Below, piece by piece: positions 1 to 10,700 of a stretch of 64,000 nt of DNA (positions are counted from its first letter, which is position 1; the number at the start of each line of letters is the position of its first letter). Made by a program: the position numbers and the translations under genes. Below the pieces are notes generated by a model that made no database searches, had not been told where the DNA came from, and saw nothing but the letters and a program-made list of their open reading frames with translations. This stretch comes from Phoronis australis (lineage: Eukaryota; Phoronida; Phoronidae), in the NCBI GenBank assembly GCA_002633005.1, contig NMRA01000153.1:560580-624579 (forward strand). The letters run 5' to 3'.

Positions 1-136
1 TCTACTTTTGTTTTGTGCTGTTTTTCAACAATTGCCGCCACCACTTTCCATCGGCGAGTATTCTGCGGCAAGATAGGTTAGTAGAGAACTCAAATACGTT
101 GGATTTAGGGATTGTTTAGTGTGTTGTAAGCTGAAA

Positions 137-372
137 ATGGCTGGAGTCGGTGACCCGTATCACAGTGACAGTAGTGTGAGTGACGGAGACCTTGTTCACA
201 GCAGTGGTGACGAGGAATTTTTTCACGGACATTCAGTGGGTGGTTACATGTTTGAGCCCGAGTATAACGAGGAAGAGTACGCACAGGCACAGGTAGCTGT
301 TGAGAGAAACGAGGCGGCTACTGAGGACAGACGTGGTGACACATCTTGGTGCAAATGCACTGTGTGCGTTGT
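137..372 (+). CDS. P2X7 'ballast'-like zinc-binding motif protein, first exon or truncated ORF
   Basis: An open frame starts at ATG 137 and encodes an acidic, Ser/Asp/Glu-rich N-terminus (SDSSVSDGD, then SGDEEFF), a YMFEPEYNEEE stretch, and then GDTSWCKCTVCVVMP. The order acidic leader, YxFEP, WCxCxxCxxMP is that of the cytoplasmic 'ballast' domain of vertebrate P2X7 receptors, which in many invertebrates occurs alone, without the channel. In the family the MP is followed by a second Cys pair; here the homology stops after about codon 79 and the remaining frame (to 505) looks non-coding. So this is either a first exon whose donor I cannot pin down or an ORF cut short where the convergent THAP-type frame ends (372). 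The end coordinate is approximate. Function unknown; metal binding by the Cys cluster is inferred. Confidence 0.5.
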
Positions 373-1210
373 TATGCCTGTTCAGAGTTCGACGAGGCCA
401 ATCCACTACTGGACACGGTTAAGTGGACCTCCGGCATACCACGGACAGAGGAACAACTGTCCCACTTGCCAGAGTGTCCCGCGACACACTCCCACTGGAT
501 GGTGACCCGAGAACCCAAACTGCTTACATCGTGTCGTGTGACTCCCTCGCCACACACCTGGCACCTTCTAAATAGCTCCAACACTTTAGACAAATCCACA
601 GTAAACTTATCAAAGTTTGGCTCACCGATCTGTTCACACGACGAACTGTCCTCTTCACTGGGTGTCGAACTCGGCCTGTAATCACTCCCACTACTCAATA
701 TCGCTGAAGGGCTGCTTAGAGGCTCTGAGCTGGAGAAAACAACACAGGGCGAATCACTACTGGTCCCAGGAATGGCACGCTCTGGGGTACGTTCGGAGGC
801 ACGGGTGACAGTACAGTAGATGAAGTGCCTCTACTGGCTCCAGTCACTGTACTGGCCACAGCTCGCGAGGATTCTCTCTTCAAAAACGCACTTCTCGGGG
901 GTAGCGACGGGGCACTGCCGGGAATCAACACAGACGGAATGTCATCTTTCTGCAGGAGTTGTTTCGCAGGGACCTTCATCAGTTCAGCATACAAATCCCT
1001 TTCGTAATCGGAAAGCAGAAAGTGCTTGCCACACACACGGTAATTCTTGACTGCTTTGTACGTTGCGTGGACGGGTAACGCTGCGTTCTTCACACTAACG
1101 AGCCAAGTACGGCGAAGTGTGTCATCCATCAGAAAGTGATGCTAAGGTACTCCCAAAGCGCGCGTGAGACGATAATTAGTACATCCCGGTACACAGCAAC
1201 AGTGTGGCAT
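372..1210 (-). pseudogene. THAP-domain protein (DNA-transposon type), broken
   Basis: Read on the minus strand from ATG 1208-1210: MPHCCCVPGCTNY, then a TAG at 1142-1144 where the family has an aromatic or Ser before HHF, then HHFLMDDTLRRTWL and VCGKHFLLSD. The Cys pair, the RRTW and the C-x2-H spacing make a complete C2CH THAP zinc finger of about 90 residues. A proline/serine-rich linker follows. A frame change between 716 and 698 leads into a second conserved block: RRCQVCGEGV, then LGSRVTIQWECVAGHSGKW and GMPE. That block (CxxC, GS, C..GH..W) is typical of THAP-bearing transposon-like proteins in corals and lancelets. One stop, one frameshift and a truncated C-terminus argue for a pseudogene, though sequencing error at either site cannot be excluded. 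It converges tail-to-tail with the ballast-like ORF. Confidence 0.6.
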
Positions 1211-1820
1211 GTTGACTGAATAGTAAATGAAAGCAAACGACGACGTAACTTAACACAACCGAGGTAGAACAGTGACTGACTCGGCAGCTGTCACAGTCAG
1301 ACAATATGAAAAGAAATTGGCGCGAAATGCTTGCCTCCTAAAACGTCACTTCTGGAGTAGCGGACGAGTAATTAACAAAATTACGAAAATCTGTAATTAA
1401 GTGGAAAATATGTCTAGGATAACCAACCAACCTTATTTTAGCTCAAAACGACATGAAGAAAGGTTGCCTTCGCCTTTAACGACAGTCCCATACCTGACAC
1501 TGAATAATTACAATACAGAGATATAATTGGCGACAATGAAGCATGAATCACGATGTATTGCCCAACGTAGCAACTGAGAATTACACTCATTTTATCTCAA
1601 ACAACATGTCAGCAGTTGTTCGGAGCTTTTTCATGAAAGTCTACGATTTTCTTACGTGAATATGTATTTCTTTTGCTTTTATTTTCACAAAAATCTTCAA
1701 GGCCAGTGATCGTCGACCTCTCTGTTCTACCATGTATTCAAAGAAAATCATTCAGCGATGTAATAAGATTTTGAAATATGTAACAAGCACAAGAATACTT
1801 CTATTGCGGCTTGCCACAGG
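1211..1820. other. AT-rich stretch, no gene seen
   Basis: No frame here shows domain similarity or plausible exon structure. It lies upstream of the broken THAP gene (which reads leftward) and could include its former promoter. Confidence 0.3.
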
Positions 1821-1890
1821 TCGTGGGTCAAGGGGGTTGTGGGTCAAGGGGTCGAGGGTGTGGGGGTCGAGGGGTGTGGGGGTCGAGGGG
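1821..1890. repeat. G-rich minisatellite with G-quadruplex potential
   Basis: About 70 bases of imperfect GGGGTCGAGG/GGGTGTG units, with at least eight runs of three to five G on the plus strand. The spacing (2-5 bases between runs) permits intramolecular G-quadruplexes. No coding role is visible. Confidence 0.65.
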
Positions 1891-2084
1891 ATTTTAGAAC
1901 AATCTCCAAAACCTTGCCAAAGTCATGGGATCTTATTTAAAATACATTTGGGAGGCTGGACAGCACACAGCAAAGTCCGGGACGGGAGTGTTGCGCTACG
2001 TGTAGTCATAGATGTAGGCCTAGGTAGGGTTCAGTAACTGTCTTGGGCGAGAGAAGTGTAGGCTAAATCACATGCTCTCATTGA

Positions 2085-2260
2085 AAATACACGACAATAT
2101 AAATTTTGGTGACTCGGGACTTGGACCAGATTGCATGGGTGAGACTCGAGCGTCTAAACCTTTCAGCCAATAGGCAATTGCTGCTTGGCAAGTGACTTAG
2201 AGAGGCTTTATCTGGCTGTACATCACACCTGGAAGTCAGTGTCACAACACTCCTCTCCCT
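2085..2260 (-). repeat. tRNA-derived SINE, copy 1
   Basis: The minus strand carries a Pol III box-A-like TGGCTGAAAGG and, 30-40 bases on, a box-B-like GGTCCAAGTCC, followed by a tail that ends near 2085. The same segment recurs about 310 bp downstream in the same orientation (copy 2), with shared flanking text around AAGCCTCTCTAAGTCACTTG. That identifies a tRNA-derived SINE family rather than a working tRNA: the box B has lost the invariant T and the stems are not intact. Confidence 0.6.
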
Positions 2261-2397
2261 TCTACGGATCAAGAGTGCTGCGTGCCGCCTGCCCCCTCAG
2301 TTCGGCCACGTCTCTGTTCTGAGTTTTCACTGCAGCTGTTGGAGGGTTACTCTGGCCTGCTCCGAAATGAGTGCTGACATCCCAACTGGTCACCAAT

Positions 2398-2570
2398 GTA
2401 GAAAATTTCGGTGACTTTGGGACTTGAACCCGGTTGCGCCAGTGAGAGCCGAGCATCTAAACCGTTCAGCCAAGAGGCAATTGCCACTTGACAAGTGACT
2501 TAGAGAGGCTTTATGTGGATTTACGTCACACCCATAAGTCATGTGTCACAACACTAGGCAACAGGTAGTC
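2398..2570 (-). repeat. tRNA-derived SINE, copy 2
   Basis: The better-preserved copy. On the minus strand box A reads TGGCTGAACGG and box B GGTTCAAGTCC, both matching the Pol III intragenic consensus. A shared non-tRNA segment lies 5' of the box A on that strand. The two copies are arranged head-to-tail, which suggests local duplication or nested insertion into the same spot. Confidence 0.65.
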
Positions 2571-2604
2571 CCTCGGCTGGCTATGTAGGAGCTACAGTAC
2601 TTCC

Positions 2605-3215
2605 TCTCACTGATCCCCTGTATTTTAAACGGAGTAAGCCAAATCTGGTCACAGAATAAGAGGTTTTGACCTAGTCAAAATACATTATACACTTAAAATT
2701 GTCGCTTAAAAAAGCACTATTTTCAGCGATCCTTTCAGGTTCTTTTCTTTTCGTATCCTTGATGAAGCAGGAATTAAGATGACTTTGGCAAAGAATTCCA
2801 ACTCCACTTGCTTTGTCGCCATTAATTTTTACAGTGCGCATGATAACCACAAACTTCACAAAGTATTTCAATTGACGTTAGACTTGGACTAATGCGAGAC
2901 TATGTGTGGCACGTGACACTTGCAAAAGTAACATGGGAAGATATTCAGTGAAATTTGTAAGATTTATGTCTCTTGTAAAGGTGTGATTTCGCGTAACTTC
3001 CTTAAAATGGCACCCGGTGATGGAGCTCTAGTGAACCGCTATAGATTTTCATGGATATGTTCAAATTGTGTTAAATTTGTCTCCAGAGAATGATGCTACA
3101 TGTTAATTATAATTAAATGCTTATATATGCATATTTTATTCGTTGTTATTTGCTGCATTTTGAGATGAGTAACTTTAGAGGGGTGTACTATTGCGCCTGT
3201 ATGCCTGCGGCATAC
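2605..3215. repeat. Dispersed repeat copy A (partner at 47175-47815)
   Basis: About 610 bp align, base for base in many runs, with 47175-47815 in the same orientation. Shared landmarks include GTATTTTAAACG, GAAGAATTCCAACT, CAAAATGGC and, at the right end, CTGTATGCCTGCGGCAT. The partner copy lies inside a 1080-bp element with terminal inverted repeats and a THAP fragment; this copy lacks those ends, being preceded by the SINE. Confidence 0.7.
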
Positions 3216-3238
3216 ACAGCTATGCAATTGCCTAACGA

Positions 3239-3257
3239 GATCCTAGCGTTACTGAAC
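3239..3257. repeat. Solo terminus of the 138-bp MITE family
   Basis: TCCTAGCGTTACTGAAC is identical to the right terminus of the two full MITEs at 51731-51868 and 61958-62095. No left end is visible nearby, so this is a remnant or an abortive copy. Confidence 0.55.
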
Positions 3258-4194
3258 TCCACCCTGGTTTCTTGAGAGAAAAGCAAATACCCGCACAAAT
3301 GACAGCTGCATGTTAACCTGCATTACAATATTCACTGTACTAGGAGTTTTTGCGGGTAGGTGTATGTTTAAATGTGCTTAGGAGCTTCTTGCTAATACTA
3401 GTAATAGTAGCCTATGGTAGGGGTCACCACTGACGTGAAGTCATTGGTCAGCAAGATTGGGTTGGAGTGTTGCATTGCAGGATTGAGTGCCCTTTTTTCA
3501 TTCCATAAGAGAAGATTTTATGACTGTTTCGGGACTTGACTCTTGGCACATCAGCTCGCAAAAATTCCCAGGTTGCCAAAAATGAAATAAAACCAGCCAG
3601 TGTAGCAAATATCTTGTGTGACACCTGAGATCACCTATAAGATGTTTCTTGATGCTTGGACAAAAAATTAGTATCTTGCATGCTCATTAACAGCTTATGT
3701 CCTCTCGAAGCCTCATATTCCGTGCACAAGCTCACCTCCTTTGGTAAATAGTATCACTTTCTGAAATGGGCTGCGAAGCTGGCTCATATGGTGGTTATCC
3801 CATAGGGCTGTTTTTCGTCATTTTCGGCGGTCTCACAAAAGCTTAAACTATCTAACCTACTAGTACCTTTAAGTACAACTGCCCATCAATGCACATACCT
3901 AGAATTAAGGCCCAACTCGTCCTGCTCAGTTGTTATATATAAATGTGGCAATAGTCACTGATGGATTCTCATTTTGAGAACTAGTGAATGTTGGCCGTTA
4001 TTCAGTGTTTGACCAATTCTCAAAATCAGAAACCACCAAAAGTGACTACTGCCTAAAATCAGGTTTATAACAAACATTTCTTGGGTAGAAGAATCATCAG
4101 TCTGGTCTTGCCTGCTGTTGAGTGGTTCAGAGAGGTACCTATGTAACTGATGATGGTACTACCAAAAGTCACATGATTTCTCAATATAAATCCT

Positions 4195-4300
4195 TGCTGA
4201 GAATTGAATTGGCCACCCAACTCAAGAACCCAGCATCTTAATGTATCGGCCGAATAGCAATTGACTGAAAGTCAAGTGAATCACGTTGGTAACTGCCCAA
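4195..4300 (-). repeat. Degenerate relative of the tRNA-derived SINE
   Basis: The order of motifs (AAGAACCCAGCATCTTAA, then CGGCCGAATAGCAATTG, then AAGTCAAGTGAATCACG) follows that of the SINEs at 2.1 and 2.4 kb, but box B and several stems are eroded. It lies about 300 bases before the first recognised GPN3 exon. Confidence 0.4.
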
Positions 4301-4603
4301 AGGTCCAGCGAATTATATTCTACCAAAAATCTCACTGCAGATTCTTCACAGTTTGATTGTCACTTGATTTGATCAGATTCAGCTCAGATGTCTCTGTGTT
4401 TTCAGTTACCTCCTTTAGAAAAAAAAAATAGGATTATAACATTTAACCTTGTGAAGGTGTTTCAATGCTTCAGAAGTTGTGATATTGCAATGCTTTAGTT
4501 TCCTTAAAACCCCATGGTGGACCATCGTTGTAAGACATCGGTTTGTCTCGGATAAGTCTTGGAACAAGTTATTTAGTGTCTTACAGTATCTCACTTGTTT
4601 CAG

Positions 4604-4712
4604 TCATCCTACTGTAGCTTGTTACAGAAGCACTGTGAGGCGGTGAAAAGGAATGTCCAGGTGGTCAACCTGGATCCAGCAGCGGAACATTTTAATTACC
4701 CCGTGCATGCAG
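4604..4712 (+). CDS. GPN3: GPN3 exon (end of P-loop and beta-strand 2)
   Basis: Acceptor TTTCAG precedes TCA, the Ser that completes the GKS of the P-loop; the exon encodes [16 protein letters not shown] and [13 protein letters not shown] and ends one base into an Asp codon before GTAGGT. This fixes an intron directly after the P-loop lysine. Confidence 0.92.
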
Positions 4713-7700
4713 GTAGGTAAAATTGACAGCAGGCAATGTGTCACTCACAGTCTCTAGCTTATGCCCACCAGTGCAAATGATGCTTGCTATTGGCCTTTTT
4801 ACGGATTGTGTGAGTCGTCACTTGCATAAAGGAGTGAGGACATCCTTAGCTGATTTGGGATGACTATTGACTTGTTCCCACTGAGCAATGCCATCAAAGT
4901 CATGCCATCATAGACTATAGGAATGGACCTCCAACTCCGTATATTTTCAATGGACGAAATCTGTGATCTTATACATAAGCTGTGACGTCATTATTCACTA
5001 GCGACACCTAGCAAAATTAGCAAGTTTTACTTCCATACAGTACGTGGTCTGCTAATCATGGTCAGCTGTTGTGTAGTTTTGTGTTCGGCCCCACAGGCGA
5101 AATGTAAAGGACTAAGTTTCCACAGCACTGAAGTTTGAATTTTGCAATTACATGACCAGTAGCATTGCCAAAAGTACTCACGACACCAACAGTTCTACTA
5201 TTGGAAAACTTTGAACAGCATTTCAATGTCGAATTTTTTTTTCATTGGACTGGTCACAGTAAAATAGATGTGAGAATTTCCCGTCACAATACACTAAGGG
5301 CTGTTCCAGCAAAATCTGTGTGGGAAGGGGGGAAGGCAACTGAAATAAAAATTTATGGGTGGTTGCGTTTGATTTAAATTCAAAATGGCTGGTGGTCGTA
5401 CTTCAAAAAAATTAAAATTTACAGGTCGTTGTTGTTTCATTGGGCCATAAATGTTTGATGGTGGGTAATTTTAGTAAATTTTATAAACAATCCGCACAGA
5501 ATCAAAAACTGAAACAAAAATGCAACTTGCAAAATGCTCCAACTTTTTCACTCCCTCCGATCTCCCCATCAGCATGCCCATAACACCAGTCAACCACAGG
5601 CGCTCGAATTTCTCGATGGCTAATAACCATGAGAAACATATGTTTTCTTATTAATGAATAACGTTAGTAGTGATGGAGGAACAGATAAACTCAAGCGCCT
5701 GTGCAGTCAACCACAAGAACAAAAAATATTACGGGTGGTTGCATTTCAAACTTATAAAAAATTACGGGTGGTAGGCTGAAGAAATATGGGTGGTGGGTGC
5801 GAAAAAAAAGGTGCCTTCCCCCCCCTCCCATACAGATTTTACTGGAACAGCCCTAACCGGAAACTGAAATTGATAATTTAAGAGGGTACCGCCTCCTCTA
5901 GGATATTTCGCAAGAAAGTGTCAGAAATGCGAATCTGTTCTCCATAATCTATGATGCCATGTAGGAACAAACCAAGTCATCCAAGGAATTGAACTGAACA
6001 AGTAGATGAGCTGTTGGTCTTCTTTGAAAAACTGCTTTGTCTTGTATTAACGGAATCATTTCCTGCACTTCTCTGCTTTGCGGTCAATAAAACCAACTCG
6101 TTTTTTTATGTATAATCTCGTCCTCATGTTAGAAATGTGAGTACTGTGCCTGTTATTGTTTACTGGTCATGCACTTACTTTGCAAATGCTTCATTTCATG
6201 TTTATCATCACTTTGTAGACATCCGTGAGCTGATTAGTGTTGATGATGTCATGGAAGATGACTCTATGAGGTTTGGTCCTAACGGTGGCTTAGTCTTCTG
6301 TATGGAGTAAGTAGCAGACGTGCGTATGAAAAGGGCAACATCTGTATTCATTGCTAAAGCTGCCGTATGCCCACCTATCAAAGTTGTTGATTTAGATCAC
6401 TTTACATTATAACGTCTGCTTAGATTTTTCCTTACTCAAATAAGAACTGGTTTCAGGGCTTTGGAACAACTGACAGTTTCTTGCATTGTTTCTGAGAATT
6501 CTTGGATATGAAGTATTACACGGAAGTGTTTGCATGCCTGTTTGAGACACTTCTTTCAAACATGGTCTTCAAAAGGGATTTAGGAGCCGAACTGCTGTTA
6601 ACAATCCTGTTTGTTTGTTGTATTGTGCTGACAGAGATTGTGCTGATATTATTGGTGACACAAATATGTGGTTAAAATCCTACGCTTCGTTAGCAAAGTT
6701 AAAAGACAATGCGATAAGTAGCTGAGTATTTTATTTGTATTTAACTGATTAGGTCACTGGACTCGATTTCAGTTAACTCTATTGAAAGACTGGAAACCGT
6801 TGTCAGGAACTTGCAATTTCTAATAAAATCACAAAGCAGTGGATTTTGCTATTTTACATTTGTGACGTAACTTAAGGAGTCTATCATAACCCACAACAAT
6901 CCAAAAATGCTTTATTTCGGCCTCGAAAACTATTGTGTCCTGACAATTGTTTATCTAATCATTGTGTCATTACTCGATTTCAAGCGTCACCAACTTCCTT
7001 CATGTAAGGAAGGTATCCTTGTGTTTTGCAGGCTTATCATTCACAGCTGACTCAGTCCTAAAACAGATTGTACCCTTTAATTCCAGGTACTTGTCCCAGA
7101 ATTTTGACTGGCTGTATGAACAACTGGATGAGGTGGAGGATGACTATATACTGTTTGACTGCCCAGGTAACTTTGTGTAGATTGTACTTTGAGTTGTTTT
7201 GTTGTACTCGGACAGCCACATGCCAGGCTCATGGGAGAAAGCAGTGCTTCTAGTATATGTCCATTTTGTTACTCTGTTGTTTAATTCCATGGTAGAACTG
7301 GTGATATAAATGCTCTTTCAGAAAGCTCCAAACGTTATATGAAATGTTCTCAGCATTGCATTGAATGTCAGATAGAACTCTTGCACGTCTCTGCAGTGCA
7401 AGCACATCTCTGTCATTTGATGTAGAACAGATTGACCTGTTCTGCAGGTTAGATTGACCTGTTTTTATCTGTGTCGTCCGTTACTGGTTAGTTTGACCTG
7501 TACAGATCTTTGTCATGTTTTACAGGTCATATTAACCTGTACATATCTGTGTTGTGCATTGTAGGTCAGATTGAGCTTTACACACACATCCCTGTTATGC
7601 GACAGCTGGTTGATCAGCTGCAAAGCTGGAACTTCCGAGTGTGCGCTGTTTTTCTTGTGGATTCGCAGTTTCTTATTGAGCCATCCAAATTTGTCTGCGG

Positions 7701-10700
7701 CGTCCTATCTGCTCTCTCGGCCATGGTAACCATAGAGATTCCGCATGTGAATGTCATGACAAAGCTGGACCTGCTGAACAAACAAGCAAAGAACGAGCTG
7801 GAACGGTGAGCTGGTGCTAGTTTTATGAGGATACCATAACATCTCGCCAATTTGGTCAAAAACAATTGTCGAAATTAACCTTTTTTCACTGTCTTGAATG
7901 CCCACAATTTTCGAAATATTTTCTGAGTGGTAGCTATGATGTTACATCATTGATTTGGTGCTACATATCTTTTAAGAAAATTGAGGAAATAAAATTTCAC
8001 TCGTCGGCCATATTGTGCTCTAAATTGGCGACGTTTTACTGCAGTTGATTTTGCTGGCTGAAGGTGGAAAAATCCCTCGGCTAATACACAAAGAAGAAAC
8101 TGTTGAGTGTTCATTCTCTGGCTGGGCTTCTAAATGCATTGTCCAGACACTGAACATTAGAACAGGTGAGACTGAAGAACAGATCATTATGTGGATGGAC
8201 TCGGGTAACTATTAAATGCTGTGTTTGTACATACAGAGATTCACAGCGGATTGTTCTAGTTTTTACACGCGTATCTGGTGGCTTGTTTCTCAACACAAAT
8301 AAATTGAGTTTTGTGGATTTTGTGAAACCATTGACCAGTGTCCTTTATTAATTATTTGACTCGACAGTTTCAAGCCTGGTCAAACAAGTTTCGTGTAACA
8401 AATGTTAACATCTTACACAGCGCTAATTAGATACAAATTTCAAATTGGAATATATCAAGTCAGAGGCTGTTAAAGTAATGCTGAACTGCATTCAGTCCAT
8501 AATGTTATCCTATATCGTTGTATTCCACCCCCAAAGATGGGAGTCCAAATTGTCCAAAAAATTTGGACTGAACTCACCTTGTTCCTGCCAGCACTAATGG
8601 TCTGTCGGTACCTCTGTGGCCACTGAAGTGGTGTATCCGGTGATATAATACCATAGTACAGTGGTATGCAACAACCAATAAGAATTGTCAAAAGCATTTC
8701 CATTCAAAGGTTTATTGACTTGCTAACAATATTGCCAGTAAGTCCAATGTTGTGGGGCGCACGGAATATTGAAAAATTTGCTAAGAAACCATGTTTTGTA
8801 CAGTTAATTTCTTCATTTCTGAAATAACCAATGGTCGATCTATTTTGAGCAATGGCCAACCAGCTGATAATATTAAGAACGTGGCTGTCATTTCAAGCAA
8901 CTTTTTAGAAGTTTTGCCTATTTTTTAAATTCTGGCCGCCCGTTGAACCTGTGCAAAATAAAATCCTGGCCTCTGTATCAACACCTGAGTGTTGCATTAA
9001 GCCTTCTAGTTCTATAACTGTGTTTCATAGTTTTACTTTCAACATTTGTTACCTACAGCAATCAAATGGTACTTGTATATGAGAGAACAGTTCATTGTTC
9101 AACCTGGTTGAGGTATGTCTCCATCAACATTGGTTAGGAGTGGGTGCAGCTTTGTATTATCATCCCAACAGTGTGTGTAAGGTAGTTACCTCATTCGCAT
9201 TTCTTCATATTATGAATTTCTTACCGGACATTTGAAGCTCTGCCTTACCAAAGAAATAAATGAAAAGCAAGTAGTTCTGTGGTCTAATTCAGTGCTTGCC
9301 TATCTGATTTTTTGTTGGTGCCAACTTGAGTCTCAACTTTGGCCATTTCAGCTACCTCGACCCTGAGATGGACAGCCTTTTGGAGGAAGAGATGTGTGAC
9401 CAGCGGTTTGGTGCTAAGTTTGAAAAGCTGAATAGAAGTATAGCTCATCTGGTAAGTACTAAATTTGCAACTTTGCCGTCTTGAAGCCTATGATATCAAT
9501 TTGAGGCATAAATATCTGCATGAAAGAAATGACAATGCGTCTCTTCTTTTATGTTTAGCTTTAGATGCAATGTGACTGTTAAGAACATCTAGGATGTGAG
9601 ATGCAAGTGTTATTGAAAAAATCACTGGCTTTTGTCAATTCCATCTTCCTCGAGCGAAGATCCTTGAATAAATATAAACTATGTGTTGTTGTCTTTATGT
9701 TCTCTTCATTCTTTGTAATGAATATTGGGCAGTTCTGGTATTATGCACAGAAGCCTGTGTTAAGCTGAGCCTATGAGAGGGCTGTGGGGAAGTTAGAATG
9801 GGCAGAAGCCAGGGTTTTGTTCAGCAGCACTTGCACTGACAAAAAGTTGCTTTCAACATACCCAGATATTATTTGTATATGTAAATTTGATAGTACTTGT
9901 ACTGTCATTGTAGCCCTTCTAAGTAGTAATGGGAGTGATATATACAAGAAGATGAGTCACATCAGTATAAAGGTGTTTAGTATTGTTAAATGTTTACTGT
10001 TTCAATACCGACTGTACTTCGGGAGCAAGTTTTCGGTTATACAGAATTTGTTAAATGCACGACACTTTTCATTGTTCACACTTCCGTTGTGTTCATACTT
10101 TCGGATCAAAACTCTACTCTCAACTGAACATAGATACAGTAACTGACCTAGCGACATAATTAAAAGACACATGATATTTCGAAACATACTTGTTTCATTC
10201 TCAAGTGAAGATAAAATGACGCAGTAATGCCACCACAGAGTATAAGCTGACGACACACACAGTGAGACACGGCGGGTGTGAAATACTGCAAAGAATGACT
10301 AATGAATTAGGGTAACAGGAAAGTCACGCAAACAAGTGTAACCCTGTAATTTTCTGATTTTTGTTGTCTTGTTCTCTCCTTTGGTTCGCTGTATTATGTA
10401 AGAACTAGTTACAACCTGTTGTTCTATAATTGAAAATTATTGGGTTTCACCCAAAATTGGAAACGCGAACTGCGGGACGTTGACACAAGTCCGTAATGTT
10501 ATTTAACCATTACAGTATCAGCAAGTACATGTTCATTCATGTACATTCCTCGATTCGTGTGTGTTGGTTTATCGGAGTCACATGTGAAAGGTCACCGGGG
10601 TATAACTCCACTGGGTCAATCAGAGTTAATTAATTTAAAAGTGAAATCTTAGCGTTTGTCTGGCCCAGGTTTGTCGTTTACGTGCAGGTGTGTCCTGTTG

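Larger units (their letters stand above)
4901..5961. mobile_element. THAP-bearing DNA transposon remnant with ~20-bp inverted ends
   Basis: CATGCCATCATAGACTATAG at 4901 is matched in inverted orientation by CATAATCTATGATGCCATG ending at 5961 (a few mismatches). Inside are a CRE-like TGACGTCA at about 4983 and a short THAP N-terminus at 5058, the same order as in the 46981-48060 element. A Harbinger-type MITE is nested in it (5298-5853), so the host element was about 500 bp before that insertion and is non-autonomous. No clean target duplication was found. P-superfamily is likely because its transposases start with a THAP finger, but Kolobok-type is possible. Confidence 0.55.

Noticed and set aside
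3007-3050. ATGGCACCCGGTGATGG as possible GPN3 first exon
   Set aside because: Translation does not give the conserved QLVMGPAGSGK; the same block occurs at 47.6 kb as part of a dispersed repeat.
5165-5377. 70-codon plus-strand frame
   Set aside because: Crosses the boundary of the nested Harbinger-type MITE; no family similarity.
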